Assembly: GCF_024713945.1 (NCBI RefSeq)
Contig: NC_134680.1
Location: 4,550,001-4,614,000 of the forward strand
Origin: Dermatophagoides farinae
Taxonomy: Eukaryota > Arthropoda > Arachnida > Sarcoptiformes > Pyroglyphidae
Length of the DNA: 64,000 nucleotides
Direction: 5' to 3'
Position 1 is the stretch's first letter, and each line of letters starts with the position of its first letter. Positions 24,349-36,386 of the stretch are shown in pieces. The translations under genes were made by a program, and so were the position numbers. Below the pieces are notes generated by a model. That model made no database searches and was not told where the DNA came from. It saw only the letters and a list, made by a program, of their open reading frames with translations.

Positions 24349-24389
24349 GACTGCGAGCTGTTTGTTAGGCCATCAGTAGCGCGATAGTC

Positions 24390-24402
24390 TATTCCTGTGG
24401 TC
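24390..24402 (+). repeat. Right copy of 13-bp target-site duplication
   Basis: TATTCCTGTGGTC, identical to 22347-22359. Immediately downstream the SLC17 exon resumes (TAATGTATGTAGTTCG), as in the intact paralogue. Confidence 0.85.
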
Positions 24403-24404
24403 TA

Positions 24405-25819
24405 ATGTATGTAGTTCGTGCAGGTATTAGTGTGGCAATGGTTCGCATGACAATGGTGAAGAATGAAAATGATAATTTAAGTAACAGCAGCAGCAGCAGT
24501 ATTTCATCAAATGCACCAACATTTGATTGGAATGAAACTTTACAGGTATGGTTTTGGATGTTTTTTTTTGATATATTATTATCGTAATTTGTTGTATCAC
24601 ATAGGGTATTATATTGGGTGGTATATTCTATCTATATTGGATTGTACCAACAATTGTTGGCAGTTTAATCGAACGTTATGGTGCCAAATGGTTTGCATTT
24701 ATCGGTGTTATTGGGCCTTGTATTTTGACGGCAATTACACCATGGATTGCTACCGTAAATGTTTATCTTTTAATTGTTGTCATGATTTTGGTTGGTGTTA
24801 CACAGGCATTTACATATCCGGCATTATTTCACCTATATGTACGATGGTTTCCACCAGAAGAACTTTCAAAAGCTAATTCAGGTATACAAGTTGGTGCATC
24901 ACTTGGTGGTATCATAATATATTCAATTGGTGGTTATCTTTGTGAAACAACAATTGGTTGGCCATTAGTATTCTATGTTAGTGCTGCAACGCATATCCCA
25001 TGGTTATTTCTTTGGCTTTATTTTGGTTCCGATCATCCGGATAAACATATGGATAATGATATTAATATGAAATCATCATCATCATCATCGATGATGAATG
25101 AAAATCAAAAGGTTCGTGAATTCTAATGAATTCAATTTCCAAAAATAATTTGACAAACAAAAAAATAGAATAAAAAAATACGCACACCGTGGTTAGCGAT
25201 ACTTAAATCCGGTGCTGTATGGTCATCACAATTAAGCAAATTTGCCTGTTCATATGGTTTCTATATGTTAATGAGTAAAATACCTGCATATTTGGACCGT
25301 TTATATAATATTAATATCGTTGATAATGGTTTTATCTGTGCAGCTGCTTTTGCTAGTTATGGCCTATCGTGTTTCATTGCACCATACATATCGAATTGGA
25401 TGATCGATCGTTTGAATATATCGGTATTGACGACAAGAAAATTATTCCAAGCCGTTGCCATGTTAATACCATGTATATGTCTATTGGCCATTACATTTGT
25501 CTATGATAAAACAATAATGATTATATTATTAATAATGGCAATGTTAAGCTATGGTTTTTTTACCGGTGGTGAATGGACAATGATTTCGGAATATGCACCA
25601 AATTTTGTCGGTGTTGTTAGCGGTTTTATACACATCCTTGGTTTTATGTCGGGATTTTTAGCACCATATATTGTCGGCGTGATATTGGATTCAAATATTG
25701 GTGATGAACGTTTCAAATGGAATGTTGCATTTTGGATCAGCGCAGCATTATATTTTATCGGTTATTTGGCATTCTGGTTTCTATGCACTGTTGAACAGCA
25801 AAATTGGGATAAAATATAA
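24405..25819 (+). CDS. SLC17-type MFS anion transporter, copy A, N-terminally truncated by the insertion
   Basis: The three exon bodies (24405-24545, 24605-25111 and 25169-25819) remain open and keep the phase-0 introns of the paralogues (59 and 57 nt). From the first Met after the insert (MYVVRAGISVAMVRMTMVKN) the product would be about 432 residues and would lack the first half of TM1. MFS features are intact, including FDWNETLQ, GAKWFAFIGVIGPC, FPPEELSKANSGIQVG, IRTPWLAIL and GEWTMISEYAPNFVGVVSGF. SLC17 members move organic anions (phosphate, sialate, glutamate, urate) across membranes. The second donor is GTTCGT, where copy B has GTTAGT. Open frames and intact splice sites suggest the disruption is recent, or that transcription now begins downstream. 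It may already be a pseudogene. Confidence 0.7.
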
Positions 25820-26546
25820 TAAATTTTTTTCGTTTTATGCAAATGATGATAAATAAATAGATAAAAAATTGTAATAAAATTTTTTTTCACAGAAAAAACA
25901 ATTATCTTACAATGTCTAACTATAATTATGTAATAAAAAAACCTAAACACATTCTTATAATTCAAATAAATAAATTCAAAAATAAAAAAGTTTCCGAACA
26001 CGATTCGAATCAGCTGTATTCATGTGAATTCGAACATGCGCCAAAAGAAGTAACAAAGAAAACATTTTGGGAGGAGCTTAATTTTTTCCGACAAAAAAAA
26101 GGGGGGACCATTATTTTGAGTGTGTAGCGCAGATGAATAGACAAAGTTCAAAAAGACACAATTCATATTGGAAAAGTATCCATAAATCATCATTGTATAA
26201 ATTTGAATAGAATTGTTTTTTTTGTTTGTTTCATAATAGAATGCAAGAATCCATTGCTTTAAAAAAAAATTCTGTATGTCCAAAATAACAATAACAACAA
26301 CAAAATGATAATGTTAATGATGAAATCTTCACTTTTACCATTTAGAATTGTTGTTGATAATGTTGTTATTTTTAGAATTTTTTCTTTCATTTTGACATCA
26401 TCCGATGTTGTTCATGTTCGGATATGATAAAGATGATGAATAACAGATTCTTTTTGTTTTCTAATTCAACGATTCGTTTTCTAAAAAAAGGTATATAGTA
26501 TTTTTGTTCTTTTTAATCCATGAATCTAATGACCTTTATGGATTTT

Positions 26547-26582
<36 letters not shown>

Positions 26583-27735
26583 ATTAAAAGAACAAAAAAC
26601 TGGGTACAAAATTAATGTCGTTCATTCGAATTATTTCCAATTGAGAAAGATATTTGATTTTCTCTCTTTGTAAAGATGATCGCTCTGAAAAAAAGAGAAA
26701 ATGAACAAGAAAAATCCCGGATATTAATCAACGAGGATTTATTTTCCTTAATTTATACGTATGATGAATTTTTTTTGCCATCTCCAAAATATAATTCGAT
26801 CTGTCGATTTTCATTGAAATCGATCGACAAGCAATTCGAATATTTGTAAAAGCCAGAGAGAAAAAAAAATATCACGAATTCTATAACTGATTCAGTTTTT
26901 TTTTTCATTTCGGTGAGTTTATAATATGCGTTTTTGTTTTGTTTTGTTTTGTTTTTTATTCGTCACACACTAAAAAACAAAACCAAAACAACAACAACAA
27001 CAACAAGATCAACATTCGAAAAAAACATTTTCTCATAGTCATTCGTCATCAATACCATACAACAAATCATAATCATAATTACAGAGCTCTTTTTTTTCTC
27101 CTTTTTTCGACATAAAAAAATAATAATCATTAAATCATTTTATTAATCATCATCATATTACATTAAACAGGAAAATTAATTGAGCTACATCATCATCATC
27201 ATTCGACAACAAACATCATCAATTAATAATATACAGAGAAGAAAAAAAAAGATACATCCTTCTCATCATTTAATACATACAATAATTGATGTCATTATCA
27301 ATGAAAGAACGAAAGTAAGATAGAGAGAGAGAGAAAGAAAAAAAAATCATCCGATCCAGAAATTTGTTATAAAATACATTGATACAAACACGATCAAATG
27401 TGAATATCCATAAATGGATCATCATTTTTTTTTAAATTATGATCTCAGAACGGTTTGTGGTTCGGTTTTTTTTCTTTGATCTTTTGACAAAAAAAATTTT
27501 TTTTTTTTATACGACGATGAATTTTCTTTTCTTTTTTTTCTGGATGATATTTATAAGATCATGATCATATAATTTATATGTTTGAATTTGATTGTGATAT
27601 TGTCATCATAGCCATCGCGATCATCATCATCATCATCACAGAGAAAACAAAGAAAAAACGACATAACTCTACCTGATTGATTTGAATTCGAACATCGAAT
27701 TGTGTGTTTGTGTGTGTGTGAACGAATAAACAAAA
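25820..27735. other. Intergenic region with a poly-T tract and repeat fragments
   Basis: 25820-25960 is the duplicated 3' flank of copy A (compare 31640-31790). A repeat fragment lies at 26055-26130. A pure T tract of 34 lies at 26548-26581. GA-rich and CAA-rich sequence precedes copy C. I see no coding exon. Confidence 0.55.
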
Positions 27736-29375
27736 ATGACGGCCATTCGTTTACGATTTGCCATCGCAATACTTGGCTCATATGCATGTTCATTAGTTTA
27801 TATGCATCGTTCCGGTATTAGTGTGGCTGTTGTTGCAATGACCAAAAAACCTGAAAATCATATTATATCATCATTATCGTTTGCCAATTCAACCGAACAA
27901 AATTTAAAACCCGAATTTGAATGGAGTGAAACATTACAGGTAATTATTATTATTAATTGTTCGATTTTGACAATTTGATTTTGATTGAATTTTTTTTCAT
28001 TTTTGAAAATACAGGGTGTAATACTTGGTGCACAATTTTATCTATATATTTTTGTACCAACATTAGCTGGTAGAGCTACCGATGCTATTGGCGGTAAATG
28101 GATTGCATTCTTTGGTGCACTCGGCCCCTGTATACTAGCTATGCTTACACCTGTGATGACCGAATTAGGTGGTGCATGGGCATTAATCATTAATCGTATT
28201 CTAGTCGGTGGTTTTCATGGTGTTACATATGCAGCAATGTTTTCATTGTATGTTAAATGGTTTCCCATACAAGAATTATCAACGGCTAATTCTGGTCTAA
28301 TATTTGGTGGTTCAATTGGTTCAACGATTATGTCGGCATTAGCTGGTTATATTGCACAATATTGGTCATGGCAAGCTGTTTTCTATGTCATTGCATTGTT
28401 TCATTTACCATTTTTAATTTTATGGTTTATATTTTCGACAAATGAACCGAATACCAATCGTTTTCTATCGAATGAAGAACGTGTTTATATTCAACAAAAT
28501 GTTCAAGAAAAAGTTATTTCGGTAATTTTTGTTCATTTTTTAAACTTTCATTTTCATCTTTCTTCTGTTTTTTTTAATAATAGAAAAAAATCAAAGCACC
28601 ATGGTTAAAAATGATATTTTCTGTACCGGTTATCTGTTCATTAATAACGAAAATGTGTTCCGGTTTTGGTTATTTCCTGATGATCACCAAAATGCCAGCA
28701 TATCTTGAAAATGTATTTAGTATTGAATTATTTAAAAATGGTTGGGTTTATGCTGGCACAAATCTGGCCAATGGTTTGGCCAGTTTATTAGCACCAACTA
28801 TAGCAAATTTATTGATTAACCGTCTTAAAATACGACGATTGATTGTAAGAAAAATATTTCAATCAATTGCATTATTTGGACCGGCACTTTGTCTGGGATT
28901 GATACCGGCATTTGGTACACAACCGAATCCAGTGATTGCAATGCTTATAATGGCAATGATGTTATATGGATTTTTTAGTGCCGGTGAATGGACAATAATA
29001 TCGGAATATGCACCAAATTTTGCCGGTACCGTATTTGGTATGGCAAATATTTTAGCATTTGCTATGGGTGTTGTTGCACCATATATTGTTGGCGTACTGT
29101 TGGATGATAAAAATTCTGGCGGTGATAGACAACAATGGAATAAAGTATTTTACATATCGGTCATTATTTATGTAATCGGTGGACTTACATTTTTAATATT
29201 CGCTACTGATCAACAACAATCATGGGATCGTGATGCAATAGTAGCCGTTATGGATGATTATGATGAAGAAAAATCCAGAATACGTCATCATAATGATAAA
29301 CAAAATAAATTCAGTATTCATAATAATAACAGTGATGATCTTGAAGATAAAACATCAACATCGACAACATCTTAA
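27736..29375 (+). CDS. SLC17-type MFS anion transporter, copy C
   Basis: Exons 27736-27939, 28015-28521 and 28584-29375 join in frame (introns of 75 and 62 nt) for 500 residues. The start is MTAIRLRFAIAILGSYAC and the N-terminal loop carries potential N-glycosylation sites (FANST). Landmarks are FEWSETLQ|GVILGAQFYLY, GGKWIAFFGALGPC, FPIQELSTANSGLIFGGSIG, KAPWLKM and GEWTIISEYAPNFAGTVFGM, the last close to the SLC17 C-terminal-half motif. About twelve hydrophobic spans are visible. The acidic, Asn- and Ser-rich cytosolic tail (about 45 residues) is longer than in the other copies. Intron positions and phases match copies A, B and D, so all four derive from tandem duplication. C is the most diverged member. 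The substrate cannot be predicted. Confidence 0.93.
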
Positions 29376-30139
29376 AGAAAAAAAATGTAAAATTGTAAAT
29401 TTACAACTACTACTACAATTGTCTCGTAATTTTTTTTTCTAAAAATTCCATTGTAATTATTCCGATATTAATTGATCGAAAAAAAATGAAAAAAAAAACA
29501 AAGTTCATTTTAGCAAGTACAATTTTTAAATATCATCACCTGAAACACACACATACAGAAAATGCCATAAAATCATTGTGATGTGAAAAATTGAAGAAAG
29601 AAAAAATAAAAATAACTTTACAACGGGTTTCATATGACTAATTAATTAATTGAACTTTGATTTTTTTTCTACATTTATAATTGTTAATGAATGGTGATGA
29701 TGATTATGATTATGGTCATTATTTAGTTATTCCATTTATATTTGTCTGTCTTCTCGTCTTGGGTCATAAATTGTTGTTGTTGTTGTTGATCATTAATTGG
29801 AACCTAAATGAGAGATATATAGTAGATAATTTTTAGTTGTCATTGTCAGTTTCCAATGACGATACTTGTAAAAAAATGATGATGATTCTAATTACATTGG
29901 TGATGATGATGGAAAAGAAATCAAAGAATTTTTGTCCGTTTGCTGTTGTTTTATAACGATTAATAATCAAATTAATAATGTCAATGTAGTGAAATGAATG
30001 AATGATAAAAATTTGGATAGAAATTGTTTGAAAACTCGTCGTTGTCGTTCTTGTAATAAAATCACTTACCCATTTTTTTTCTCTAAATGCGTGTCGGCAA
30101 ATTTTTTGTTTGTTTGTTTTTTTTAAAGAATATAGTATT
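29376..30139. promoter_or_regulatory. Copy B upstream region, duplicated relative to 21730-22301
   Basis: This 5' flank of SLC17 copy B is collinear with the flank of copy A, with matching blocks and small indels. It shows that the duplication unit included upstream regulatory DNA. No coding exon is seen. Confidence 0.6.
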
Positions 30140-31639
30140 ATGTTGACAATACAAAGAAAATGGATAATTTCAATGTTAGGAATGTATTCCTGTGGTCTAA
30201 TGTATGCAATTCGTGCAGGTATCGGTGTAGCAATGGTTCGTATGACAATGGTGAAGAATGAAAATGATAATTCAAGTAACAGCAGCAGCAGCAGTATTTC
30301 ATCAAATGTACCAACATTTGATTGGAATGAAACTTTACAGGTATGGTTTTGGATGTTTCTTTTTTGATGTATTATTATCGTAATTTTTTGTATCACATAG
30401 GGTATAATATTGGGTGGTATATTCTATCTATATTGGATTGTACCAACAATTGTTGGTAGTTTAATCGAACGTTATGGTGCCAAATGGTTTGCATTGATTG
30501 GTGTTATTGGTCCTTGTATTTTGACGGCAATTACACCATGGATTGCTACCGTAAATGTTTATCTTTTAATTGTTGTCATGATTTTGGTTGGTGCTACACA
30601 AGGTTTCACTTATCCATCATTATTTCATCTATATGTACGTTGGTTTCCACCAGAAGAACTTTCAAAAGCTAATTCAGGAATACAAGTTGGTCAATCAATT
30701 GGTGGCACATTAATCTATCTGATTGGCGGTTTTCTATGCGAAACATCAGTCGGTTGGCCATTGATTTTTTATGTTGAAGCAGCATTTCATTTACCATGGA
30801 TATTTTTATGGCTATATTTTGGTTCAGATCATCCGGATAATCATACGAATATTGATATAAATATGAAATCATCATCGTCATCGATGATAAATGGAATCGA
30901 AAATCAAAAGGTTAGTGAATTCTAATGAATTCAATGTCTAGAAATAATTTGACAAACAAAAAAAAATACATAATACATAAAAAAATAGGATAAAAAAATA
31001 CGCACACCATGGTTAGCGATACTCAAATCCGGAGCTGTATGGTCATCACTATTAAGTAAATTTGCATGTTCATATGGTTTCTATATGTTTTTGAGTAAAA
31101 TACCCGCATATTTGGACAGTGAATATAATGTTAGTATCGTTGATAATGGTTTTATCTGTGGAGCTGCTTTCGGTAGTTATGGCCTATTTTGTTTCATTGC
31201 ACCATACATATCGAATTGGATGATCGATCGTTTGAATATATCGGTATTGACGACAAGAAAATTATTTCAAGCGATTGCCATGTTAATACCTTGTATATGT
31301 TTATTGGCTATTACATTTATCAATGATAAAACAATAATGATTATATTATTAATAATGGCAATGTTAAGCTATGGTTTTTTTACCGGTGGTGAATGGACAA
31401 TGATTTCGGAATATGCACCAAATTTTGTCGGTGTTGTTAGCGGTTTTACACACATCCTTGGTTTTATAGCCGGATTTTTAGCACCATATATTGTCGGCAT
31501 GATATTGGATTCAAATATTGGTGATGAACGTTTTAAATGGAATGTTGCATTCTGGATTAGTGCAGCATTATATTTCATCGGTTATTTGGCATTCTGGTTT
31601 CTAGCCACTGTTGAACAACAATATTGGGATGAAATCTAA
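30140..31639 (+). CDS. SLC17-type MFS anion transporter, copy B (intact partner of copy A)
   Basis: Exons 30140-30340, 30401-30910 and 30989-31639 (introns of 60 and 78 nt) give 453 residues. The start MLTIQRKWIISMLGMYSCGL is uninterrupted and shows what copy A has lost. The protein is almost identical to copy A in exon 1, the first half of exon 2, and exon 3 (GEWTMISEYAPNFVGVVSGF). It departs sharply in the second half of exon 2 (TQGFTYPSLFHLYVRWF, then GQSIGGTLIYLIGGFLCETS). The N-terminal luminal loop is Ser/Asn-rich with potential N-glycosylation sites. A plasma-membrane or endolysosomal anion transporter is likely from the family; the substrate is unknown. Confidence 0.93.
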
Positions 31640-31788
31640 TAAAATTTTTTTTCTGTTTTATGGAAATAATAATAATAAATAAATGAAAAATTGAAGGAAA
31701 ATTTTTGATTTCGTCAACAAAAATCATAATTACCTTTCAATGTCCAACTATAATTATGTAATAAAAAAATTAAACATATGCTTGATGC

Positions 31789-31834
<46 letters not shown>

Positions 31835-32214
31835 GTCATCAATTTTATTATCAAGGATTTGTTTGTTGTGTTTTTAGTAGTTTTAATTTGAATATGTAAG
31901 AAAACTTTGATCAATACAATTCCAATGAAATAATTTAATAAGATCTTTATGATGATGATGGCAAGTAGAATTATTATGGATCATAATTAAATTATATTAA
32001 ATGATGATTATCACTTATTATGGTTAGAAACACTTTGACTTACAATCGTTTATCACCATTAAAATATTTGTTATGAATTACAGAAAACGGAATTGCCAAA
32101 ATGAAAAACCCTTTTTATATACGAATAGACATTGTTCGTTCGCATCATTTATGATTTGTGAATGTATGATTCAACACAAACAGCGATAATAATAATAATA
32201 AATAAATCGGAAAA
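31640..32214. other. Copy B 3' flank, poly-T tract, copy D promoter side
   Basis: 31640-31790 matches the 3' flank of copy A, then homology ends at the T tract. The rest is AT-rich upstream DNA of copy D. No coding exon is seen. Confidence 0.55.
31792..31833 (+). repeat. Uninterrupted T tract of 42 followed by GG
   Basis: The longest pure homopolymer in the window. It sits at the point where similarity between the A and B 3' flanks stops, so it may mark or have helped form the duplication breakpoint. Confidence 0.9.
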
Positions 32215-33683
32215 ATGATTGCTCGAAAATGGATTATATCATTATTGGGAATATATTCTTGTGCATTAATGTTTGCTCAACGTGCCGGTTTCAGTGTGGC
32301 TATGGTTCGTATGACCAGTAAATTATCATTTGATAATCTAACTGAATCCGGTAATAGACCACCACATTTTGATTGGAATGAAACATTACAGGTTTGTTGT
32401 TGATAGTGATGTCAAAAATTTGAAAATTTCTTGATAATCATCTTACACAGGGTGTTATATTAGGTTCTTCATTCTATCTTTATTGGATCATTCCCACTAT
32501 TGTTGGTAGTTTTACGGAAAAATATGGTGGCAAATGGTTTGCGTTTGTTGGGGTATTCATTCCATGCATAATGACAGTGATGACACCATGGGCAGCGGCA
32601 ATTAATGTTGGAACATTGATTACCATACAGATTATTGTCGGTTTTACACAGGCATTTACATATCCGGCATTATTTCATCTTTATGTACAATGGTTTCCAC
32701 CGGAACAACGATCAAAAGCAAATTCCGGTATACAGATTGGTGTATCACTTGGTAGTAGCATAATATATTTGATTGGCGGTTATCTTTGTGAAACAACAAT
32801 CGGTTGGCCTTTAGTATTCTATGTTAGTGCTGCAATGCATGTACCATGGTTATTTCTTTGGCTTTATTTTGGCGCTGATCGACCAAATGAACAATCAAAA
32901 TTATTGGATGATAATGAACAATTTGAAAAAAGAAAAGATGGAGAAAAACCAAAATTAAATGTTAGTTTTAGGTTTTTGATTTTTGATCATTTTCTAAATA
33001 AATGAATTTTTCTTTCGTAGAAAAAAATTCAAACACCATGGCTACAGATAGCAACATCACCGGCCGTTTGGACATCCGTTGCAACAAAATCGGCTGGTTC
33101 ATATGGATTTTTTATGTTTCTTAGTAAATTACCAACATTTTTAAATTCCGTTTATCATATTGAAATCATCTATAATGGATTTATAAATGCAGCTGCTTCA
33201 TTAGCCTATGGTATTACTTGTTTTCTTGCACCATATATTTGCAATTATATGATTGAAAAACGATGGTTCAATAGATCATTGGTCATAAGAAAATTATCAC
33301 AAACAATAGCCATGATTACACCAGCAATATGTTTGCTATTAATTACCATATTTAAAGATGAGAATGATCGAAATATTGTCATTGTATTATTGATCATAGC
33401 AATGTTTGGTTATGGTTTTATTACCGGTGGTGAATGGACAATGGTATCGGATTTTGCACCAAATTTTGTCGGCACTGTAAGCGGTGTAACACTTATGCTT
33501 GGTTTTATCAATGGTATACTTGCTCCATATATTGTCGGTATTGTATTGGATTCAAACATGGCACCAACATTATTACAACGATGGCATATTGCATTCTGTA
33601 TATCGGCTATATATTACATTATTGCATTGATAATATTCCTTATATTCGGTACGGATGAACAACAATATTGGGATGTTATCTAA
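32215..33683 (+). CDS. SLC17-type MFS anion transporter, copy D
   Basis: Exons 32215-32391, 32451-32960 and 33021-33683 (introns of 59 and 60 nt) give 449 residues. The start is MIARKWIISLLGIYSCALMF. The exon layout and phases equal those of copies A, B and C. Landmarks are FDWNETLQ|GVILGSSFYLYW, GGKWFAFVGVFIPC, FPPEQRSKANSGIQIG, IQTPWLQIA and GEWTMVSDFAPNFVGTVSGV. The segment 32646-32872 is more like copy A than like copy B, although A and B are otherwise the closest pair. The family moves organic or inorganic anions, with a proton or sodium gradient in known members. The substrate is unknown. Confidence 0.93.
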
Positions 33684-34395
33684 AAAAAGAAAAAAAATTG
33701 AATGATAAAAATTTAAATTTAAGCAAAAAAAAAATCGAAAATCATTAAATAAAAAAGAAAAAAACGGGTAATCCTTTCTCTCTATAGTATATCACTCTCC
33801 TTCTTTAGATAATCAATATGATGATGAAAAGAAAATCAAAAAAACTGGTTTCTCTTTAACATTTCGATGATGATGATGATGATTTGTCGAGGTCATCCGT
33901 ATGTATGATCGAACGGGAGAAATCGGGCAAAGGACAAGGAATTATATAGAAAAACAGATTTTCAAAAACAGGATTGTTGTTGTTTTCAGTTGTTATTGTT
34001 CATTGTAATAGATACACACAGGTAACATTTAAATTTTTTTTTTCAAATATGTCATTTTTTTCCATATGTTTAATTTCATTATGTTATTTATATTTTGTAT
34101 ACACACACAGGTAAATTATGATTAATTTAAGATTAATAAAAGATTAATTATGATTTTCTTTTTCGTTTGCAATACATCTATTTGTCTGTGAGTGTGTGTA
34201 TCATCTATGTAATACATCACAATAATTAATATGCATGTAACAAGTAAAAAAAAATTCAATTTCAATGAATGCAATGCAGATAATTTACCTGGTTTTTTTG
34301 TATAGGATACAATGATTAAAACAAATGTACAATAAATGAATATGGTGAAATTTTGAATCGAGTTGAAAGAATAACGGTTTGAATAATGGTTTTCA

Positions 34396-34431
<36 letters not shown>

Positions 34432-36353
34432 ACATTATTCTTATCAACCGATTTTTTTCCAATCATGGTTATGGTCGATTGAATTTGGTTCAACCATGTG
34501 ATGGAAATTTGTTGACATTTTTTTTCATCACAACAATAGTGGTGTTAATTCTCTTTTTTTTTGCTTGTTTTTGTTGTTGTTATTGTTGTACCTGTTGGTG
34601 GATTGATCCGTTCGAATGAATTTAGATCAAAAAAAAAAAAAAAAAAAAACGCAAGAAAACAGTTAAGCTGAAATGTCTTTTTTTTTTTTTTTTTTTGGTT
34701 TGATAAACCTTGAAATTTGAAAAATCAAAAAAATTCGAATGGAAAAGTTGGCGAGAGAGGGGCAAGAAATAAGAAAATATAAATCCCGAACAAAGATTGC
34801 GCCATCTAGTTTTTTTTCTGGTTCATTCATTCAAATGCAGATATAAATCATTTACCCGATTATAGATTTGTGTATATCCCGCGTTGTCCAAATGAGATAA
34901 AACATTTGCCAAACAATTCAAAAATATTCAACGGTCATCAGAAAAAAAAATTCAATGAAAAAAATTGTATTCGGTAACGAATGAAACGGAAAAAAACGGT
35001 TCAACACTCAAAAAAACGACGCGTTTGGTGATTTCATTTGGAACATTTATTTATTCATTCGAAAAAAAAAAATTTTTTTTTTGTTCATCACGCATGCTTC
35101 AATAGAATGAATGAATGATATGTCTATCTCGTTCGAATGTTTTATTTTCAATATATATTTGTGTTTACCGGATATCTTCGTTTGAATGTCGACAAAAAAA
35201 AACAAACTATTCATACCGAAATCTTTTTTCTATTATTCTTGTCACATTCTGAACAACAAAAATGTATCCGTGAAATAAATATCCGAATTATAATGATGAT
35301 GATGGTGATGAAAAAAAACAAAAGAAAGAATTATTTTTTTCTATGAATAAATTAAAGCTTTTGGGCTTGTCGTTTTTGATGATGATGATGATCATTACCA
35401 TCATCAACAATTACCGATTGTAGTGTGCACATTTATACAAGTTACGCCTGTAAAATCTCAACCACACACACAAATATACAAATTATTATGATCATAATAA
35501 TCAACATACACTGCTGTTGTTGAATACAGGGTGTTTTGTCATTTGTCAAAAAATTCTTTACAATTTTATCGATCACCTTGTATCGGTAATAATAATGTTG
35601 GGTAGGTTCTTTTTTTTCGTTTGTGTTCAGATTTTTTTTATATATCTCTCTCTTTATGGGAGAGACTGTTTTTTTCTCGTTTTTAGAAATAGGTTCAAAC
35701 CCATTATCAGTTTGGTATAAAGGGTTGGTGATGATGGTGGTGGATTCGATCCATGATGATGATGATGATGGAAATGGTACATACACATAATTAATGGACT
35801 TGACGATCAAAACTACTTCCAACCGTACCAGATTAATCCTGGATGAACAAACGAAAAAAAATTTGAATTAGTTTGACCAACCAAACAATGGTCAACCATC
35901 CATCCACCACCCCCCATTTTTCTAGTATCAACCATTCAACTGCTAACCAAACGCCGCGTTGGTGGTGGCGGATGTGTGTGAATTTATTTTTAAGATTTGA
36001 TGATTTTTATATCCAAAAAAAAAATTCTTTTTTCTCACACAGTTTTTTTTTGCTAGTAATTTTGGTACTGGTTTTTTAGAGATAGAGAGAGAAATTGTGA
36101 CAAAAACGAAACAATTCTATACATACAGGATTGGGTAATGAGTGAATGAGTGAGAATGAGAAAGACATACACACACACACACAAAGACATATAGCATGGA
36201 TGGAACGACGATAGACCCAAATATATTATGGACATGTATGTGTGTGTGTGTGTGTGTACAAGGCCTAGCTAACTCTGTGTATAGTAGTGTAGATATAGCA
36301 TCACAAAAAAAAAATAAAACAAGTGTTTAGTTGACGGAAGTATATACCCTTAT

Positions 36354-36386
<33 letters not shown>

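Larger units (their letters stand above)
22360..24389. mobile_element. 2.03-kb insertion in SLC17 copy A, non-autonomous, with a hAT-like left end
   Basis: The limits are set by comparison with the intact paralogue and by the flanking 13-bp duplication. The left end (AGGGCCGGCCCGG, then GCGAGGCCTTGTGCAAAG), together with the preceding C, resembles the CAGGGCCGGCCC start common in hAT DNA transposons. Inside, at 22905-22945, GGCCAACCTGCGGCTCTTT followed by TTTGTGGCTC resembles a second hAT-type end. The right end has no matching inverted terminus but carries six 17-bp units with GCGAGGC. A 13-bp duplication does not fit the 8-bp hAT rule. The element may be a composite, nested or foldback type. 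No transposase is present. It holds a 42-bp minisatellite in both orientations and a short coding-like remnant on the minus strand. Confidence 0.75.

Noticed and set aside
34386-34619. Acidic-then-hydrophobic frame (poly-Asp followed by a Cys/Phe-rich span)
   Set aside because: It is produced by a GAT repeat followed by T- and GTT-rich DNA; no splice context or domain supports a gene.
35692-35702. tRNA B-box-like GGTTCAAACCC
   Set aside because: The flanking bases do not form a T-arm stem and no A box or acceptor stem is found at the right distance.
35442-35822. 126-codon minus-strand frame
   Set aside because: Low-complexity Ile/Lys/Asn composition without a motif; overlapping frames on the other strand look equally plausible.
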